Assembly: GCA_038250905.1 (NCBI GenBank) | Contig: JBBSBV010000023.1 | Location: 3,802-67,801 of the forward strand | Reading direction: 5' to 3' | Length of the DNA: 64,000 nt | DNA from: JAENVU01 sp038250905 | Lineage (GTDB): Bacteria > Actinomycetota > Acidimicrobiia > IMCC26256 > JAENVU01 | Shown here: piece after piece, positions 44,268 to 52,775 of the stretch | Layout of the letters: each line of letters starts with the position of its first letter | How positions within the stretch are numbered: the stretch's first letter is position 1 | The notes under the pieces: model-generated | What the model saw: the letters and a program-made list of their open reading frames with translations, nothing else | The model's database searches: none | What the model was told of the DNA's origin: nothing | Made by a program: the position numbers and the translations under genes

Positions 44268-45020
44268 TCACCCGGGCAGGGTCAGGATCTCCGGTCCGTT
44301 GTCGGTGACCGCAATGGTGTGTTCGAAGTGCGCGGCGCGCCGGCCGTCGACCGTGACGACCGTCCATCCGTCGTCGAGCACCTCGGTCTCGGGTGAGCCG
44401 ATCGTGACCATGGGTTCGATGGCCACGACGAGCCCCGACCGGATCCGGTGCCGCCGCCCGCGGGGGGTGCGGTAGTTCGGGACCTCGGGCGCTTCGTGCA
44501 TCGCGGTCCCGATCCCGTGACCCACATACTCCCGCACCATCGAGAAGCCGGCCGCGTCGGCCACCTGCTCCGCGGCCCCACCGACGTCGGCCAGGTTCTG
44601 ACCGACGACCAACTCGTCGATCGCCCGCTCGAGGGACGCGCGTGTGACGTCGATCAGACGCTGTGATTCGGCGTCGATGGTCCCGACCGGCACGGTGATC
44701 GCGGCGTCGGCGTGCCAACCGTCGATGATCGCGCCGCAATCGAGCGAGATGATGTCGCCGTCCTCCAACACCGTCGAGTCGGGAATGCCGTGGACCACCA
44801 CCGCATTCGGCGACGTACAGATCACCGCCGGGAAACCGTGATAGCCGAGGAAGTTGGAATCGGCGCCGCGGTGGGCCAGGACCCCTCTCGCCGCGTGATC
44901 GATGTCGAGTGTCGTCGCTCCGGGCCGAGCGGCACGCGCACACACCTCGTGCATCTCGGCCACGACCCGACCGGCGCTCGCCATCATGCGGATCTCGTCC
45001 GGTGACTTCCGGGTGCTCAT
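44268..45020 (-). CDS. map: Methionine aminopeptidase type I
   Basis: The 250-residue enzyme removes N-terminal Met. It has all metal ligands: Asp in SLDCGAIIDGW, Asp in HADAAI, His in YVGHGIGTAMHE, Glu in AIEPM and Glu in HFEHT. It is the last gene of the spc operon here, three bases after adk. In most relatives infA follows; here the next gene is the convergent CapD-like gene. Confidence 0.95.
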   Translation of the reverse strand: MSTRKSPDEIRMMASAGRVVAEMHEVCARAARPGATTLDIDHAARGVLAHRGADSNFLGYHGFPAVICTSPNAVVVHGIPDSTVLEDGDIISLDCGAIIDGWHADAAITVPVGTIDAESQRLIDVTRASLERAIDELVVGQNLADVGGAAEQVADAAGFSMVREYVGHGIGTAMHEAPEVPNYRTPRGRRHRIRSGLVVAIEPMVTIGSPETEVLDDGWTVVTVDGRRAAHFEHTIAVTDNGPEILTLPG

Positions 45021-45023
45021 GGT

Positions 45024-45602
45024 TCAGGCGTTGAAGCGGGCGGCGACCGCGGCCAGCAGTCGATCCTGGACCTCGTCCTCGGTGCCCAGACCGTCGATGG
45101 TCACGAGGACCGAGCGATCACGGTAGAACTCGACGAGCGGACGCGTCTCGGTGTCGTACAGCTCGAGCCGCCGGCGGATCGACTCCTCGGTGTCGTCCTC
45201 ACGACCGCGGGACCGCATGCGCTCCACGACCACGTCGGTCGGTACTTCGAGGTCGATCACCACGTGGAGCGGCTGGTCTCCGAGGATGGTGTCGAGTTCG
45301 AGCGCCTGCTGCTCGGTCCGGGGGAACCCGTCGAGCACGAAGCCCGGCTCCACCTCGCCGCGGTTCCCGAACCGTTCGGCCACGACGGCCACCACCAGAT
45401 CGTCGGGAACGAGTTCGCCCCGGTCCATGAACGCCTTGGCCTCGAGGCCGGCCGAGACGCCGACCGCGGCGGAATCGCGGAACATCTGCCCGGTGGACAG
45501 GTGCTGCATCTGGAAATGTCGCGCGAGGCGTTCGCCCTGCGTCCCTTTTCCCGAGCCCTGCTTCCCCAACAGGACGATGCGCGGTCCCCGACGTGCGGTC
45601 AT
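45024..45602 (-). CDS. adk: Adenylate kinase
   Basis: The 192-residue enzyme makes 2 ADP from ATP and AMP. The P-loop is LLGKQGSGKGTQ (about residues 10-21), the AMP site is LSTGQMFR and DGFPRT. It is the short form: the LID is a brief loop (SRGREDDTEESIRRRLELY) with no zinc Cys. The ATG at 45602 has GAGGG six bases upstream. Seven bases separate it from secY. Confidence 0.95.
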   Translation of the reverse strand: MTARRGPRIVLLGKQGSGKGTQGERLARHFQMQHLSTGQMFRDSAAVGVSAGLEAKAFMDRGELVPDDLVVAVVAERFGNRGEVEPGFVLDGFPRTEQQALELDTILGDQPLHVVIDLEVPTDVVVERMRSRGREDDTEESIRRRLELYDTETRPLVEFYRDRSVLVTIDGLGTEDEVQDRLLAAVAARFNA

Positions 45603-45609
45603 GGAGCCC

Positions 45610-46914
45610 TCAGGAGAGGAAACCCTCATAGTTACGCATCATGAGCTGCGAGTCGATCTGCTTCATGGTCTCCAAGGCCACGCCGACGGTGATCAGCAGT
45701 GCGGTTCCACCGAACGGGAACTGGGTGATGTTCCAGAGTTTGAGGACCATCAGCGGGACGAGGGCGATGACCATCAGGAAGATCGAGCCCGGCAGGGTGA
45801 TGCGGTTCAGCACGCGCGCGAGGTACTTCTCGGTGGGCGGTCCCGGGCGGATGCCGGGGATGAAACCACCCTGCTTGCGGATGATGTCGGCCTGTTGCTG
45901 CGGGTTGAACGCGATCGCCGTGTAGAAGTACGCGAAGAAGAGGATCATCAGCGCGTACAGGCCCATGTACGTCCAGGTATCGCCACGCTGGAGGCTGTTG
46001 GTCGCGAAGTCCTGGAGCCATTTCCAGTTCGTGGCCGACGCGATCAGCGCCGGGAACGCCAGGATCGAACTGGCGAAGATCACCGGGATCACACCCGACT
46101 GGTTGACCTTCAGCGGGATGTAGGTGCTCTGGCCGCCGTACATGCGGCGGCCGACCACGCGTTTCGCGAATTGCACGGGTATTCGTCGTTGCCCGGATTC
46201 GACGTAGACGATGCCGGCGATCATGGCCACGCCGATCATGACCATGACCCAGCCCTTGAACTGACCGGCTTCCGCGAAGATCGAGCTGCCCTGGGCGGGC
46301 AGCCGGGAGACGACGGACGCGAAGATGATGATGGACATGCCGTTCCCGATACCCCGTTGGGTGATGACCTCACCCAACCACATCACGAGCGCAGTCCCGG
46401 CGACCCAGGTCATCACGATCAGGGCAGCCCGGTAGGCGTTGTAGTTCGGGATCATGTCGTGGCCCTGGAACCCGGCGGTGCCGAGCAGACCCTGCTTGCC
46501 CTCGTGGAGCGCGATGACCAGACCCGACGACTGCACGAGTGCCAAGCCCACGGTCACGTACCGGGTCCACTGGGTGATCTTCTTCTGGCCCGACTGGCCT
46601 TCCTGCTGCCACTGCTCGAGCTTCGGGATCACCACGCCCAACAACTGCATGATGATCGACGCCGTGATGTACGGCATGATCCCGAGGAAGAAGATGGAGA
46701 CGCTGGTGATGGCTCCGCCGGAGAACAGGTCGAGGAACCCGACCACGCCACCGGTGCTGTTGGCCGTGCTCTGCAACGCCTTGATCTGGGCGAAGTCGAC
46801 GTACGGGACCGGGATGTGGGTCCCGAGCCGGTAGACGAGCACGATGAAGACCGTGAAGAAGATCTTGTTGCGCAGGTCAGGCACCCGGAACATGTTCCGC
46901 AGACGGGACAGCAT
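45610..46914 (-). CDS. secY: Preprotein translocase subunit SecY
   Basis: The 434-residue protein has ten membrane helices and SecY hallmarks: GTHIPVPYVDF and the plug/first-loop region, the TQRGIGNGMSIIIFA segment, and the cytosolic loop ESGQRRIPVQFAKRVVGRR. It forms the Sec channel used by the signal-peptide proteins elsewhere in this window. It sits 47 bases after rplO and heads secY-adk-map. Confidence 0.97.
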   Translation of the reverse strand: MLSRLRNMFRVPDLRNKIFFTVFIVLVYRLGTHIPVPYVDFAQIKALQSTANSTGGVVGFLDLFSGGAITSVSIFFLGIMPYITASIIMQLLGVVIPKLEQWQQEGQSGQKKITQWTRYVTVGLALVQSSGLVIALHEGKQGLLGTAGFQGHDMIPNYNAYRAALIVMTWVAGTALVMWLGEVITQRGIGNGMSIIIFASVVSRLPAQGSSIFAEAGQFKGWVMVMIGVAMIAGIVYVESGQRRIPVQFAKRVVGRRMYGGQSTYIPLKVNQSGVIPVIFASSILAFPALIASATNWKWLQDFATNSLQRGDTWTYMGLYALMILFFAYFYTAIAFNPQQQADIIRKQGGFIPGIRPGPPTEKYLARVLNRITLPGSIFLMVIALVPLMVLKLWNITQFPFGGTALLITVGVALETMKQIDSQLMMRNYEGFLS

Positions 46915-46961
46915 GGGTGGTGCGACCTCCTCGAACGACTTTCGGACCCGGTCGGGTCAGG

Positions 46962-47453
46962 CTATCGGTTGGTGAGCGCGTTGCCCTTTGCGGGCGGCCG
47001 ACGATCGCCCCACGGCGCCGCGACCTTCTCGACCGTACCGCCGGCGGCCTCGATGGCGGCTTTCGCCGAACCCGAGAATCCGTGGGCCTTGACGGTGAGC
47101 GATTTGGTCAGTTCGCCCCGACCGAGGATCTTGACGAGGCCGCGCTTGGCCACCAGTCCCCGCTCCCGCAGCGTGTCGGGCGACACCTCGCTGCCGGCGT
47201 CGAAGAGTTCGAGCGTCTCGAGGTTGACCACGTGGTACTCGACCCGGAACGGGTTGTTGAACCCCTTCGCCTTCGGCGTCCGCCGGTGCAGCGGGGTCTG
47301 ACCGCCTTCGAACCCGGGCTTGATGTACCCGCGCGCGCGCTGGCCCTTCGTACCGCGGCCGGCGGTCTTGCCGCCCTTGCCACCGATACCGCGAGCGACG
47401 CGCTGCTTCTTCTTGTTCGAGCCGGCGGCCGGCTTCAGATCATGGACCTTCAC
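46962..47453 (-). CDS. rplO: Ribosomal protein L15
   Basis: The 163-residue uL15 begins KVHDLKPAAGSNKKKQRVARG with the Gly-rich GIGGKGGKTAGRGTKGQRAR motif and the GFEGGQTPL signature. Slightly long because of the C-terminal Arg/Pro tail. GTG at 47453 overlaps the rpmD stop as GTGA. Confidence 0.96.
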   Translation of the reverse strand: MKVHDLKPAAGSNKKKQRVARGIGGKGGKTAGRGTKGQRARGYIKPGFEGGQTPLHRRTPKAKGFNNPFRVEYHVVNLETLELFDAGSEVSPDTLRERGLVAKRGLVKILGRGELTKSLTVKAHGFSGSAKAAIEAAGGTVEKVAAPWGDRRPPAKGNALTNR

Positions 47454-47632
47454 GAGATTTCCTCCACAGTGACCAGGTGGGGGACCTTGTTGAGCATCCC
47501 GCGGATCACCGGGTTGTCGTCGTGTTCGCGAGTTTGGCTGATGCCCCGCAAACCGAGCGCGCGCAGCGTGCCCCGCTGCTTGGGCTTGATGCCGATCAAC
47601 GATCTGGTTTGGGTGACCTTGAGTCTCATCAC
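47450..47632 (-). CDS. rpmD: Ribosomal protein L30
   Basis: The 60-residue uL30 has KVTQTRSLIGIKPKQRGTLRALGLRG, the diagnostic core. Start is GTG at 47632 (GTGA overlap with rpsE) or the ATG three bases later. Confidence 0.95.
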   Translation of the reverse strand: MMRLKVTQTRSLIGIKPKQRGTLRALGLRGISQTREHDDNPVIRGMLNKVPHLVTVEEIS

Positions 47633-48180
47633 GCGACCTCGGTAACGACGGTCTTCTTCGCGTTGCGCTCACGGTACGCCCGCAACATCCCGACCGTGCT
47701 GACTTCTTCGGGCGACTTCCCGCGCATCTTCGCGATCTCGTCGGGGTTCCGCAGTCCCTGCAGGCCGGCGATGGTCGCACGCGACACGTTGATCGCGTTC
47801 GACGAACCGAGCGACTTGGCCAGGACGTCGTGCACGCCGGCCGCCTCGAGGATCGCCCGCGCCGCCCCACCGGCGATGACCCCGGTACCGGGGGCAGCGG
47901 GCTTCAGCAGCACGCGGGCCGCGTCGTGGCGACCCACGATCTCGTGGGTGATGGTCGAGCCGGCGAGGGCCACGGCGAACATGTTCTTCTTGCCCTCTTC
48001 CATGCCCTTCTGGATCGCCGCGGGTACCTCTTTGGCCTTGCCGTAGCCGAGGCCCACGTTGCCGTTGCCGTCCCCCACCACGACCAGCGCGGTGAAGGAG
48101 AAGCGCCGGCCACCCTTGACGACCTTGGCCACGCGATTGATCGCGATGACCCGCTCTTCGAATTGCGAATCGTTGGCCAT
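47629..48180 (-). CDS. rpsE: Ribosomal protein S5
   Basis: The 183-residue uS5 has the N-terminal dsRBD-like fold (RVAKVVKGGRRFSFTALVVVGD), GYGKAKEVPAAIQKG and PGTGVIAGGAARAILEAAGV. Slightly longer than E. coli S5. Spacing to rplR is two bases. Confidence 0.97.
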   Translation of the reverse strand: MANDSQFEERVIAINRVAKVVKGGRRFSFTALVVVGDGNGNVGLGYGKAKEVPAAIQKGMEEGKKNMFAVALAGSTITHEIVGRHDAARVLLKPAAPGTGVIAGGAARAILEAAGVHDVLAKSLGSSNAINVSRATIAGLQGLRNPDEIAKMRGKSPEEVSTVGMLRAYRERNAKKTVVTEVA

Positions 48181-48182
48181 AC

Positions 48183-48539
48183 CTAGAACTCCAAACCGGC
48201 GCTACGGGCGCCGTCGGCCACGGCGGCTACCCGACCGTGGTACTTGAACCCACCGCGGTCGAAGACCACCGTGCTCACTCCGGCACCCTTCGCCCGATCG
48301 GCGACGCGCTCACCGACGGCACGCGCCGCGTCGACGGTGCCACCGCCAACGCTCCGCACCGAGGGCTCCATCGTCGATGCACTGGCCACGGTACGGCCGG
48401 CGACATCGTCGATCACCTGAGCGTAGATGTGCTTGTTGGAACGGAACACCGCCAAACGCGGGCGCGCGGCAGTACCCCGCACCTTCTTGCGCACCCGAAG
48501 GTGGCGACGCCGACGGCTGTCGTTCGTCTTTACGCGCAT
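48183..48539 (-). CDS. rplR: Ribosomal protein L18
   Basis: The 118-residue uL18 has RRRHLRVRKKVRGTAARPRL, FRSNKHIYAQVIDD and VVFDRGGFKYHGRV. It binds 5S rRNA. Five bases after rplF. Confidence 0.97.
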   Translation of the reverse strand: MRVKTNDSRRRRHLRVRKKVRGTAARPRLAVFRSNKHIYAQVIDDVAGRTVASASTMEPSVRSVGGGTVDAARAVGERVADRAKGAGVSTVVFDRGGFKYHGRVAAVADGARSAGLEF

Positions 48540-48544
48540 GTTCC

Positions 48545-49084
48545 CTACTTCGCGGACTTCCCGGCTTTGCGCAGCACGCGCTCACCGGCGTAACGGATGC
48601 CCTTGCCCTTGTACGGCTCGGGCTTGCGGATCTTGCGGATGTCGGCCGCGACCTGGCCGACCAACTGCTTGTCGATACCGGACACGATGATCCGGTTCGG
48701 GGTTGGTACCTCGAAGGTGACTCCCTCCGGCGCGTCGACCGGCACGGAGTGCGAGAAGCCGACCTGGAGTTCGAGCTTCGACGGACCCTGCGCCTGCGCG
48801 CGGTATCCGACACCGACGATCTCGAGTTCCTTGGAGAACCCTTCGGAGACGCCTTGGACCATGTTGGCGACGAGTGAGCGGGTCATCCCGTGCAGCGCAC
48901 GGTGACGGCGTTCGTCGTCGGGCCGGGTCACGAGGAGCGTGTCGCCGTCCTGGTTGACCGAGATGTCCTCGGGGGTGCTCCAGGAGAGCTGACCCTTCGG
49001 ACCCTTGACCGACAGGTTGGCGCCGTCGATCGAGATCTCGACGCCCGACGGGACCGGAATGGGGCTCTTGCCGATGCGAGACAT
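48545..49084 (-). CDS. rplF: Ribosomal protein L6
   Basis: The 179-residue uL6 starts SRIGKSPIPVPSGVEI and ends with the EPYKGKGIRYAGERV signature. The ATG at 49084 is chosen; the longer frame from 49141 runs into rpsH. Confidence 0.97.
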   Translation of the reverse strand: MSRIGKSPIPVPSGVEISIDGANLSVKGPKGQLSWSTPEDISVNQDGDTLLVTRPDDERRHRALHGMTRSLVANMVQGVSEGFSKELEIVGVGYRAQAQGPSKLELQVGFSHSVPVDAPEGVTFEVPTPNRIIVSGIDKQLVGQVAADIRKIRKPEPYKGKGIRYAGERVLRKAGKSAK

Positions 49085-49088
49085 CAGC

Positions 49089-49493
49089 TCACCAGACCTG
49101 ACACAGGACTTCGCCACCGACCCGACGCTTGCGCGCCTCACGGTCGGTCAGCAGTCCCTGGTTCGTCGAGAGTACGGAGATCCCCATGCCGCCGAGCACC
49201 CGCGGCACGCGGTTCGCCGACATGTACACGCGCAGACCGGGCTTCGAAATTCGCTTGATCCCGGAGATCGTGCGCTTGCGCTCGGGCGTGTACTTCATGG
49301 TGATGGTCAGCTTGCGGCCGGGCCGCGCGGGGTCATCGGCGGCTTCGAAGCCCTCGATGTAGCCCTCACGCAACAGGATGGCAGCCAGCGCCTCTTTGAG
49401 TTTCGAAGACGGCATCTCGGTGAAATCGTGCATCGCGATGTTCGCGTTGCGGATTCGGGTGAGCATGTCCGCGATCGGATCGGTCATCGTCAT
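49089..49493 (-). CDS. rpsH: Ribosomal protein S8
   Basis: The 134-residue uS8 has TDPIADMLTRIRNAN and the ending VLSTNQGLLTDREARKRRVGGE. It binds 16S rRNA and in E. coli represses the spc operon; conservation of that control here is not shown. Confidence 0.97.
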   Translation of the reverse strand: MTMTDPIADMLTRIRNANIAMHDFTEMPSSKLKEALAAILLREGYIEGFEAADDPARPGRKLTITMKYTPERKRTISGIKRISKPGLRVYMSANRVPRVLGGMGISVLSTNQGLLTDREARKRRVGGEVLCQVW

Positions 49494-49505
49494 CGGCGCA
49501 CCTCC

Positions 49506-49691
49506 CTACCACGAAGCCTTGGTCACGCCGGGAACCTCGCCCGCGTGCGTGAGCTCGCGGAGACAGATCCGGCACAGCCCGAACTTGCGGTACACCGAAC
49601 GGGGCCGGCCACACCGACGACACCGCGTGTACCCGCGCACCTTGAACTTCGGTGTGCGCTGCTGCTTGTTGACGAGTGCTTTCTTGGCCAT
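49506..49691 (-). CDS. rpsZ: Ribosomal protein S14, zinc type
   Basis: The 61-residue uS14 is the short zinc-binding form: Cys24, Cys27, Cys40 and Cys43 (CRRC and CRIC) bind zinc. The start MAKKALVNKQQRTPKFKVRG is typical of Gram-positive lineages. It lies three bases after rplE. Confidence 0.97.
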   Translation of the reverse strand: MAKKALVNKQQRTPKFKVRGYTRCRRCGRPRSVYRKFGLCRICLRELTHAGEVPGVTKASW

Positions 49692-49694
49692 GCC

Positions 49695-50264
49695 TTACCC
49701 CTGTGCCTCACGGCGGAATGGGAACCCGAGCGCACGGAGAAGCGCGCGCCCTTCGTCGTTGCTACGGGCGGTCGTGCAGATGGTGATGTCCATCCCTCGC
49801 ACCGTGTCGATCTTGTCGTAATCGATCTCCGGGAAGATCAGCTGCTCGGTGACGCCGAACGTGTAGTTGCCGCGTCCGTCGAACGACTCGGGGTTGAGGC
49901 CCCGGAAGTCACGGATACGCGGGATCGCCACACTGACGAGCCGGTCGTAGAACTCCCACATCCGGTCGCCCCGCAGGGTGACCTTGGCGCCGATCGCGTT
50001 GCCCTCGCGGAGCTTGAAGGTCGCGATCGACTTCTTGGCTCGGGTGATCGCCGGCTTCTGGCCGGTGATCAGGGTGAGGTCGGCGACCGCACCGTCGAGC
50101 AACGACGACTGCTGAGTCGCGCGCCCGACGCCCATGTTGAGCACGATCTTGGTGAGTGCCGGAACCTCCATCACGTTCCCGAGCCCGAGCTCGCCGCGCA
50201 GTTGCTCGCGCAGCTCGGTCAGGTAGCGGGACTTGAGACGGGGGGCCGTCGTGGTAGCTGCCAC
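49695..50264 (-). CDS. rplE: Ribosomal protein L5
   Basis: The 189-residue uL5 has MEVPALTKIVLNMGVG, TGQKPAITRAKKSIATFKLR and GMDITICTTA. GTG at 50264 is chosen over the start at 50282 because GGAAGGA precedes it and it overlaps the rplX stop by one base (TAGTG). Confidence 0.96.
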   Translation of the reverse strand: MAATTTAPRLKSRYLTELREQLRGELGLGNVMEVPALTKIVLNMGVGRATQQSSLLDGAVADLTLITGQKPAITRAKKSIATFKLREGNAIGAKVTLRGDRMWEFYDRLVSVAIPRIRDFRGLNPESFDGRGNYTFGVTEQLIFPEIDYDKIDTVRGMDITICTTARSNDEGRALLRALGFPFRREAQG

Positions 50265-50569
50265 TACAGGTCCTTCCCACACTTGCGACAGATCCGGAGT
50301 TTGGAGTCGCCGTCGAACCGGTATCCGATACGGGTGTGCTTGCCGCAGGACGTGCAGACGATCGCCACGTTCGACACGTGGATCGGCATGTCCTTGTCGA
50401 TGATCCCACCCTGCATGGTGGCGTTGGTCGCACGCTGGTGACGCTTGGCCACGTTGACGCCGTCGACGATGACGCGTTCGGTGTCACGGATGACCCGCGT
50501 GACCTCGCCCGTCTTGCCGAGGTCCTTACCTGCGATCACCTGCACGGTGTCGCCCTTCTTGATCTTCAT
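50264..50569 (-). CDS. rplX: Ribosomal protein L24 with zinc ribbon
   Basis: The 101-residue uL24 has the KOW motif GDTVQVIAGKDLGKTGEV and the VDGVNVAKRH core. Four Cys (72, 75, 94, 97 in CTSC and CRKC) form a C-terminal zinc ribbon absent from E. coli L24. ATG at 50569 overlaps the rplN stop (TGATG). Confidence 0.96.
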   Translation of the reverse strand: MKIKKGDTVQVIAGKDLGKTGEVTRVIRDTERVIVDGVNVAKRHQRATNATMQGGIIDKDMPIHVSNVAIVCTSCGKHTRIGYRFDGDSKLRICRKCGKDL

Positions 50570-50937
50570 CACAACACCTCCGGGGCGAGCGAGACGATGC
50601 GCATGAACTTGCGGTCACGCAGTTCGCGACCGACCGGGCCGAAGATGCTGGTGCCGCGCGGTTGCATCTGATCGTTGATCAGCACGGCGGCGTTCTCGTC
50701 GAACCGGATGTAGCTCCCGTCCGGACGGCGACGCTCCTTCTTCGTGCGCACGACGACGCACTTGACGACGTCGCCCTTCTTGACCGCCGCACCGGGGTTG
50801 GCGTCCTTGACCGTGGCCACGAAGATGTCGCCGATGCCGGCGTAGCGACGCCGCGTCCCGCCGAGCACCTTGATGCAGAGCACCTCACGGGCGCCGGAGT
50901 TGTCGGCCACCTTGAGGCGGCTCTCCTGCTGGATCAT
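50569..50937 (-). CDS. rplN: Ribosomal protein L14
   Basis: The 122-residue uL14 starts MIQQESRLKVADNSGAREVL and has GDVVKCVVVRTKKERRRPDG. The ATG at 50937 overlaps the rpsQ stop as ATGA. Confidence 0.97.
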   Translation of the reverse strand: MIQQESRLKVADNSGAREVLCIKVLGGTRRRYAGIGDIFVATVKDANPGAAVKKGDVVKCVVVRTKKERRRPDGSYIRFDENAAVLINDQMQPRGTSIFGPVGRELRDRKFMRIVSLAPEVL

Positions 50938-51215
50938 CGGGCACGCTCCAGGACCTCGACCACGCGCCAACGCTTGTTGCGCGACATCGGACGGGTCTCC
51001 GCAAGGCGGACCCGGTCGCCCTCGCGCACGTCGTTCGCCTCGTCGTGGGCCATGAGCTTCGTGGTGCGCTGCAGCGTCTTGCGGTACCGGGGGTGCTGCA
51101 CCCGGTCGACCACGCTGACCACCACGGTCTTGTCCATCTTGGTGGAGACGACGATTCCCTCGCGGACCTTGCGCCGGTTCCGATCGGTTGTGGTCTCGGT
51201 CTCGGGCTCACTCAT
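50934..51215 (-). CDS. rpsQ: Ribosomal protein S17
   Basis: The 93-residue uS17 has the core GIVVSTKMDKTVVVSVVDRV and ends RPMSRNKRWRVVEVLERAR; an acidic ten-residue N-terminal extension precedes it. It overlaps rpmC and rplN by four bases each. Confidence 0.97.
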   Translation of the reverse strand: MSEPETETTTDRNRRKVREGIVVSTKMDKTVVVSVVDRVQHPRYRKTLQRTTKLMAHDEANDVREGDRVRLAETRPMSRNKRWRVVEVLERAR

Positions 51216-51427
51216 GATTTCTCCTCGGCAGCCGCGATCTCGCGCTCCCGCATCAGCGTGTTGAGTCGAGCCACGTCACGACGCACCTCACCCAGCCGTG
51301 CGGTGTTGTCGAGCTGACCGGTGGCGGCCTGGAAGCGAAGGTTGAAGTGCTCTTCCTTCGCTTCGGCCAGCCGCTGGATCAGTTCGGCGTCGTTGAGCTC
51401 TCGCAGTTCTTGTGCAGTACTCGGCAT
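51212..51427 (-). CDS. rpmC: Ribosomal protein L29
   Basis: The 71-residue uL29 has ELRELNDAELIQRLAEAKEE followed by HFNLRFQAATGQLDN, the standard two-helix protein at the exit tunnel. It is five bases after rplP and overlaps rpsQ (ATGA). Confidence 0.97.
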   Translation of the reverse strand: MPSTAQELRELNDAELIQRLAEAKEEHFNLRFQAATGQLDNTARLGEVRRDVARLNTLMREREIAAAEEKS

Positions 51428-51432
51428 AGTGA

Positions 51433-51849
51433 TCAGGCCTCGTCGTGACGCACGACGAAGCGCGTCTTGATCGGCAACTTGTGCATCGCGAGCCGCATCG
51501 CCTCGCGGGCGAGCGGCTCCGCCACCCCGGACAGCTCGAACATCACGCGTCCGGGCTTGACGACAGCGACCCAGGACTCGGGGTTTCCCTTGCCCGAACC
51601 CATACGGGTCTCGGCGGGCTTCTGGGTGATCGGCTTGTCCGGGAACACGTTGATCCAGACCTTGCCGCCACGCTTGATGTGCCGGGTCATCGCGATACGT
51701 GCCGCCTCGATCTGGCGGTTGGTGATCCAGCCCGGCTCGAGCGCCTGGATCCCGTAGTCACCGAAGGTGACCTTGGTGCCGCCCTTGGCGACCCCGGACA
51801 TACGGCCGCGTTGCACCTTGCGGTGACGGACCCTTCTCGGCATCAACAT
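51433..51849 (-). CDS. rplP: Ribosomal protein L16
   Basis: The 138-residue uL16 starts MLMPRRVRHRKVQRGRMSG and has MGSGKGNPESWVAVVKPGR. It sits near the peptidyl-transferase centre. Two bases after rpsC. Confidence 0.97.
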   Translation of the reverse strand: MLMPRRVRHRKVQRGRMSGVAKGGTKVTFGDYGIQALEPGWITNRQIEAARIAMTRHIKRGGKVWINVFPDKPITQKPAETRMGSGKGNPESWVAVVKPGRVMFELSGVAEPLAREAMRLAMHKLPIKTRFVVRHDEA

Positions 51850-51851
51850 GG

Positions 51852-52775
51852 TCAGTCCTCGTCCCCGTGGAACTTGGGCGCTTCGTGGTGCTGACGCGTG
51901 CGACGCTCGATCTCTTCTTCCTCGGCGAGCAGGCGCTCGAGTTCGGGATCGGCTTCCTTGACCAGCGGTGCGGCCTCGGCGATCTCTTCCTCGCCCACGG
52001 TCGCTTCGTCGACCGGGGTCGACTCCGCGCTCGGACGACGGCGTCCGCCACCCGCACTCACGACACGGCGACCGGTGGGGCCGGCGGTGTCGCCCACGGC
52101 CATGGCCGCTTCCTTGGCGATCTTGTCCTCGGCCGCGGTCTTGTAGGGCAGGATCTCACCCTTGTAGATCCACACCTTGACGCCGATGCGGCCGAACGTG
52201 GTCCGCGCTTCGGCCTGGCCGTAGTCGATGTCGGCGCGCAAGGTGTGCAGCGGTACCCGACCTTCGCGGTACCACTCCTTGCGGCTCATCTCCGCGCCAC
52301 CGAGGCGGCCACCGCACTGGACGCGGATGCCGAGGGCACCCGCCTTCATCGCGGTCTGGACGGCACGCTTCATGGCCCGACGGAAACTGACCCGGCCGGT
52401 GAGCTGGTCGGCAACGCCCTGGGCGATCAGCGTCGCGTCGAGCTCCGGCTGCTTGATCTCCTGGATGTTGAAGTGGATCTTCGGGTTGCCCGTGATCTTG
52501 AGCAGGCCGGCGCGCAGCCGGTCGGCCTCGGCCCCCCGACGGCCGATGACGATGCCGGGCCGCGCGGTGTAGACGTCGACGCGGAGGCGATCACGGGTGC
52601 GCTCGATCTCGACCCGGCTCACCATGGCGCGCAGGAGTTCGGTGCGGAGGTAGTCGCGGATCTTCCAGTCCTCGACCAGGAGATCCTTGTACTCCTCGTC
52701 CTCGGCGAACCACCGCGACTTCCAGTCGGTGGTAATGCCGAGCCGGAACCCGTACGGGTTGACCTTCTGGCCCAT
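51852..52775 (-). CDS. rpsC: Ribosomal protein S3 with long C-terminal extension
   Basis: The 307-residue uS3 has the N-terminal GQKVNPYGFRLGITTDW, a KH domain with GIVIGRRGAEADRL, and GVKVWIYKGEILP. Typical S3 is about 220-240 residues; here an extra tail of about 85 residues is mainly Glu, Ala, Arg and Pro (about 220-307). The start overlaps the rplV stop by one base (TAATG). Confidence 0.96.
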   Translation of the reverse strand: MGQKVNPYGFRLGITTDWKSRWFAEDEEYKDLLVEDWKIRDYLRTELLRAMVSRVEIERTRDRLRVDVYTARPGIVIGRRGAEADRLRAGLLKITGNPKIHFNIQEIKQPELDATLIAQGVADQLTGRVSFRRAMKRAVQTAMKAGALGIRVQCGGRLGGAEMSRKEWYREGRVPLHTLRADIDYGQAEARTTFGRIGVKVWIYKGEILPYKTAAEDKIAKEAAMAVGDTAGPTGRRVVSAGGGRRRPSAESTPVDEATVGEEEIAEAAPLVKEADPELERLLAEEEEIERRTRQHHEAPKFHGDED

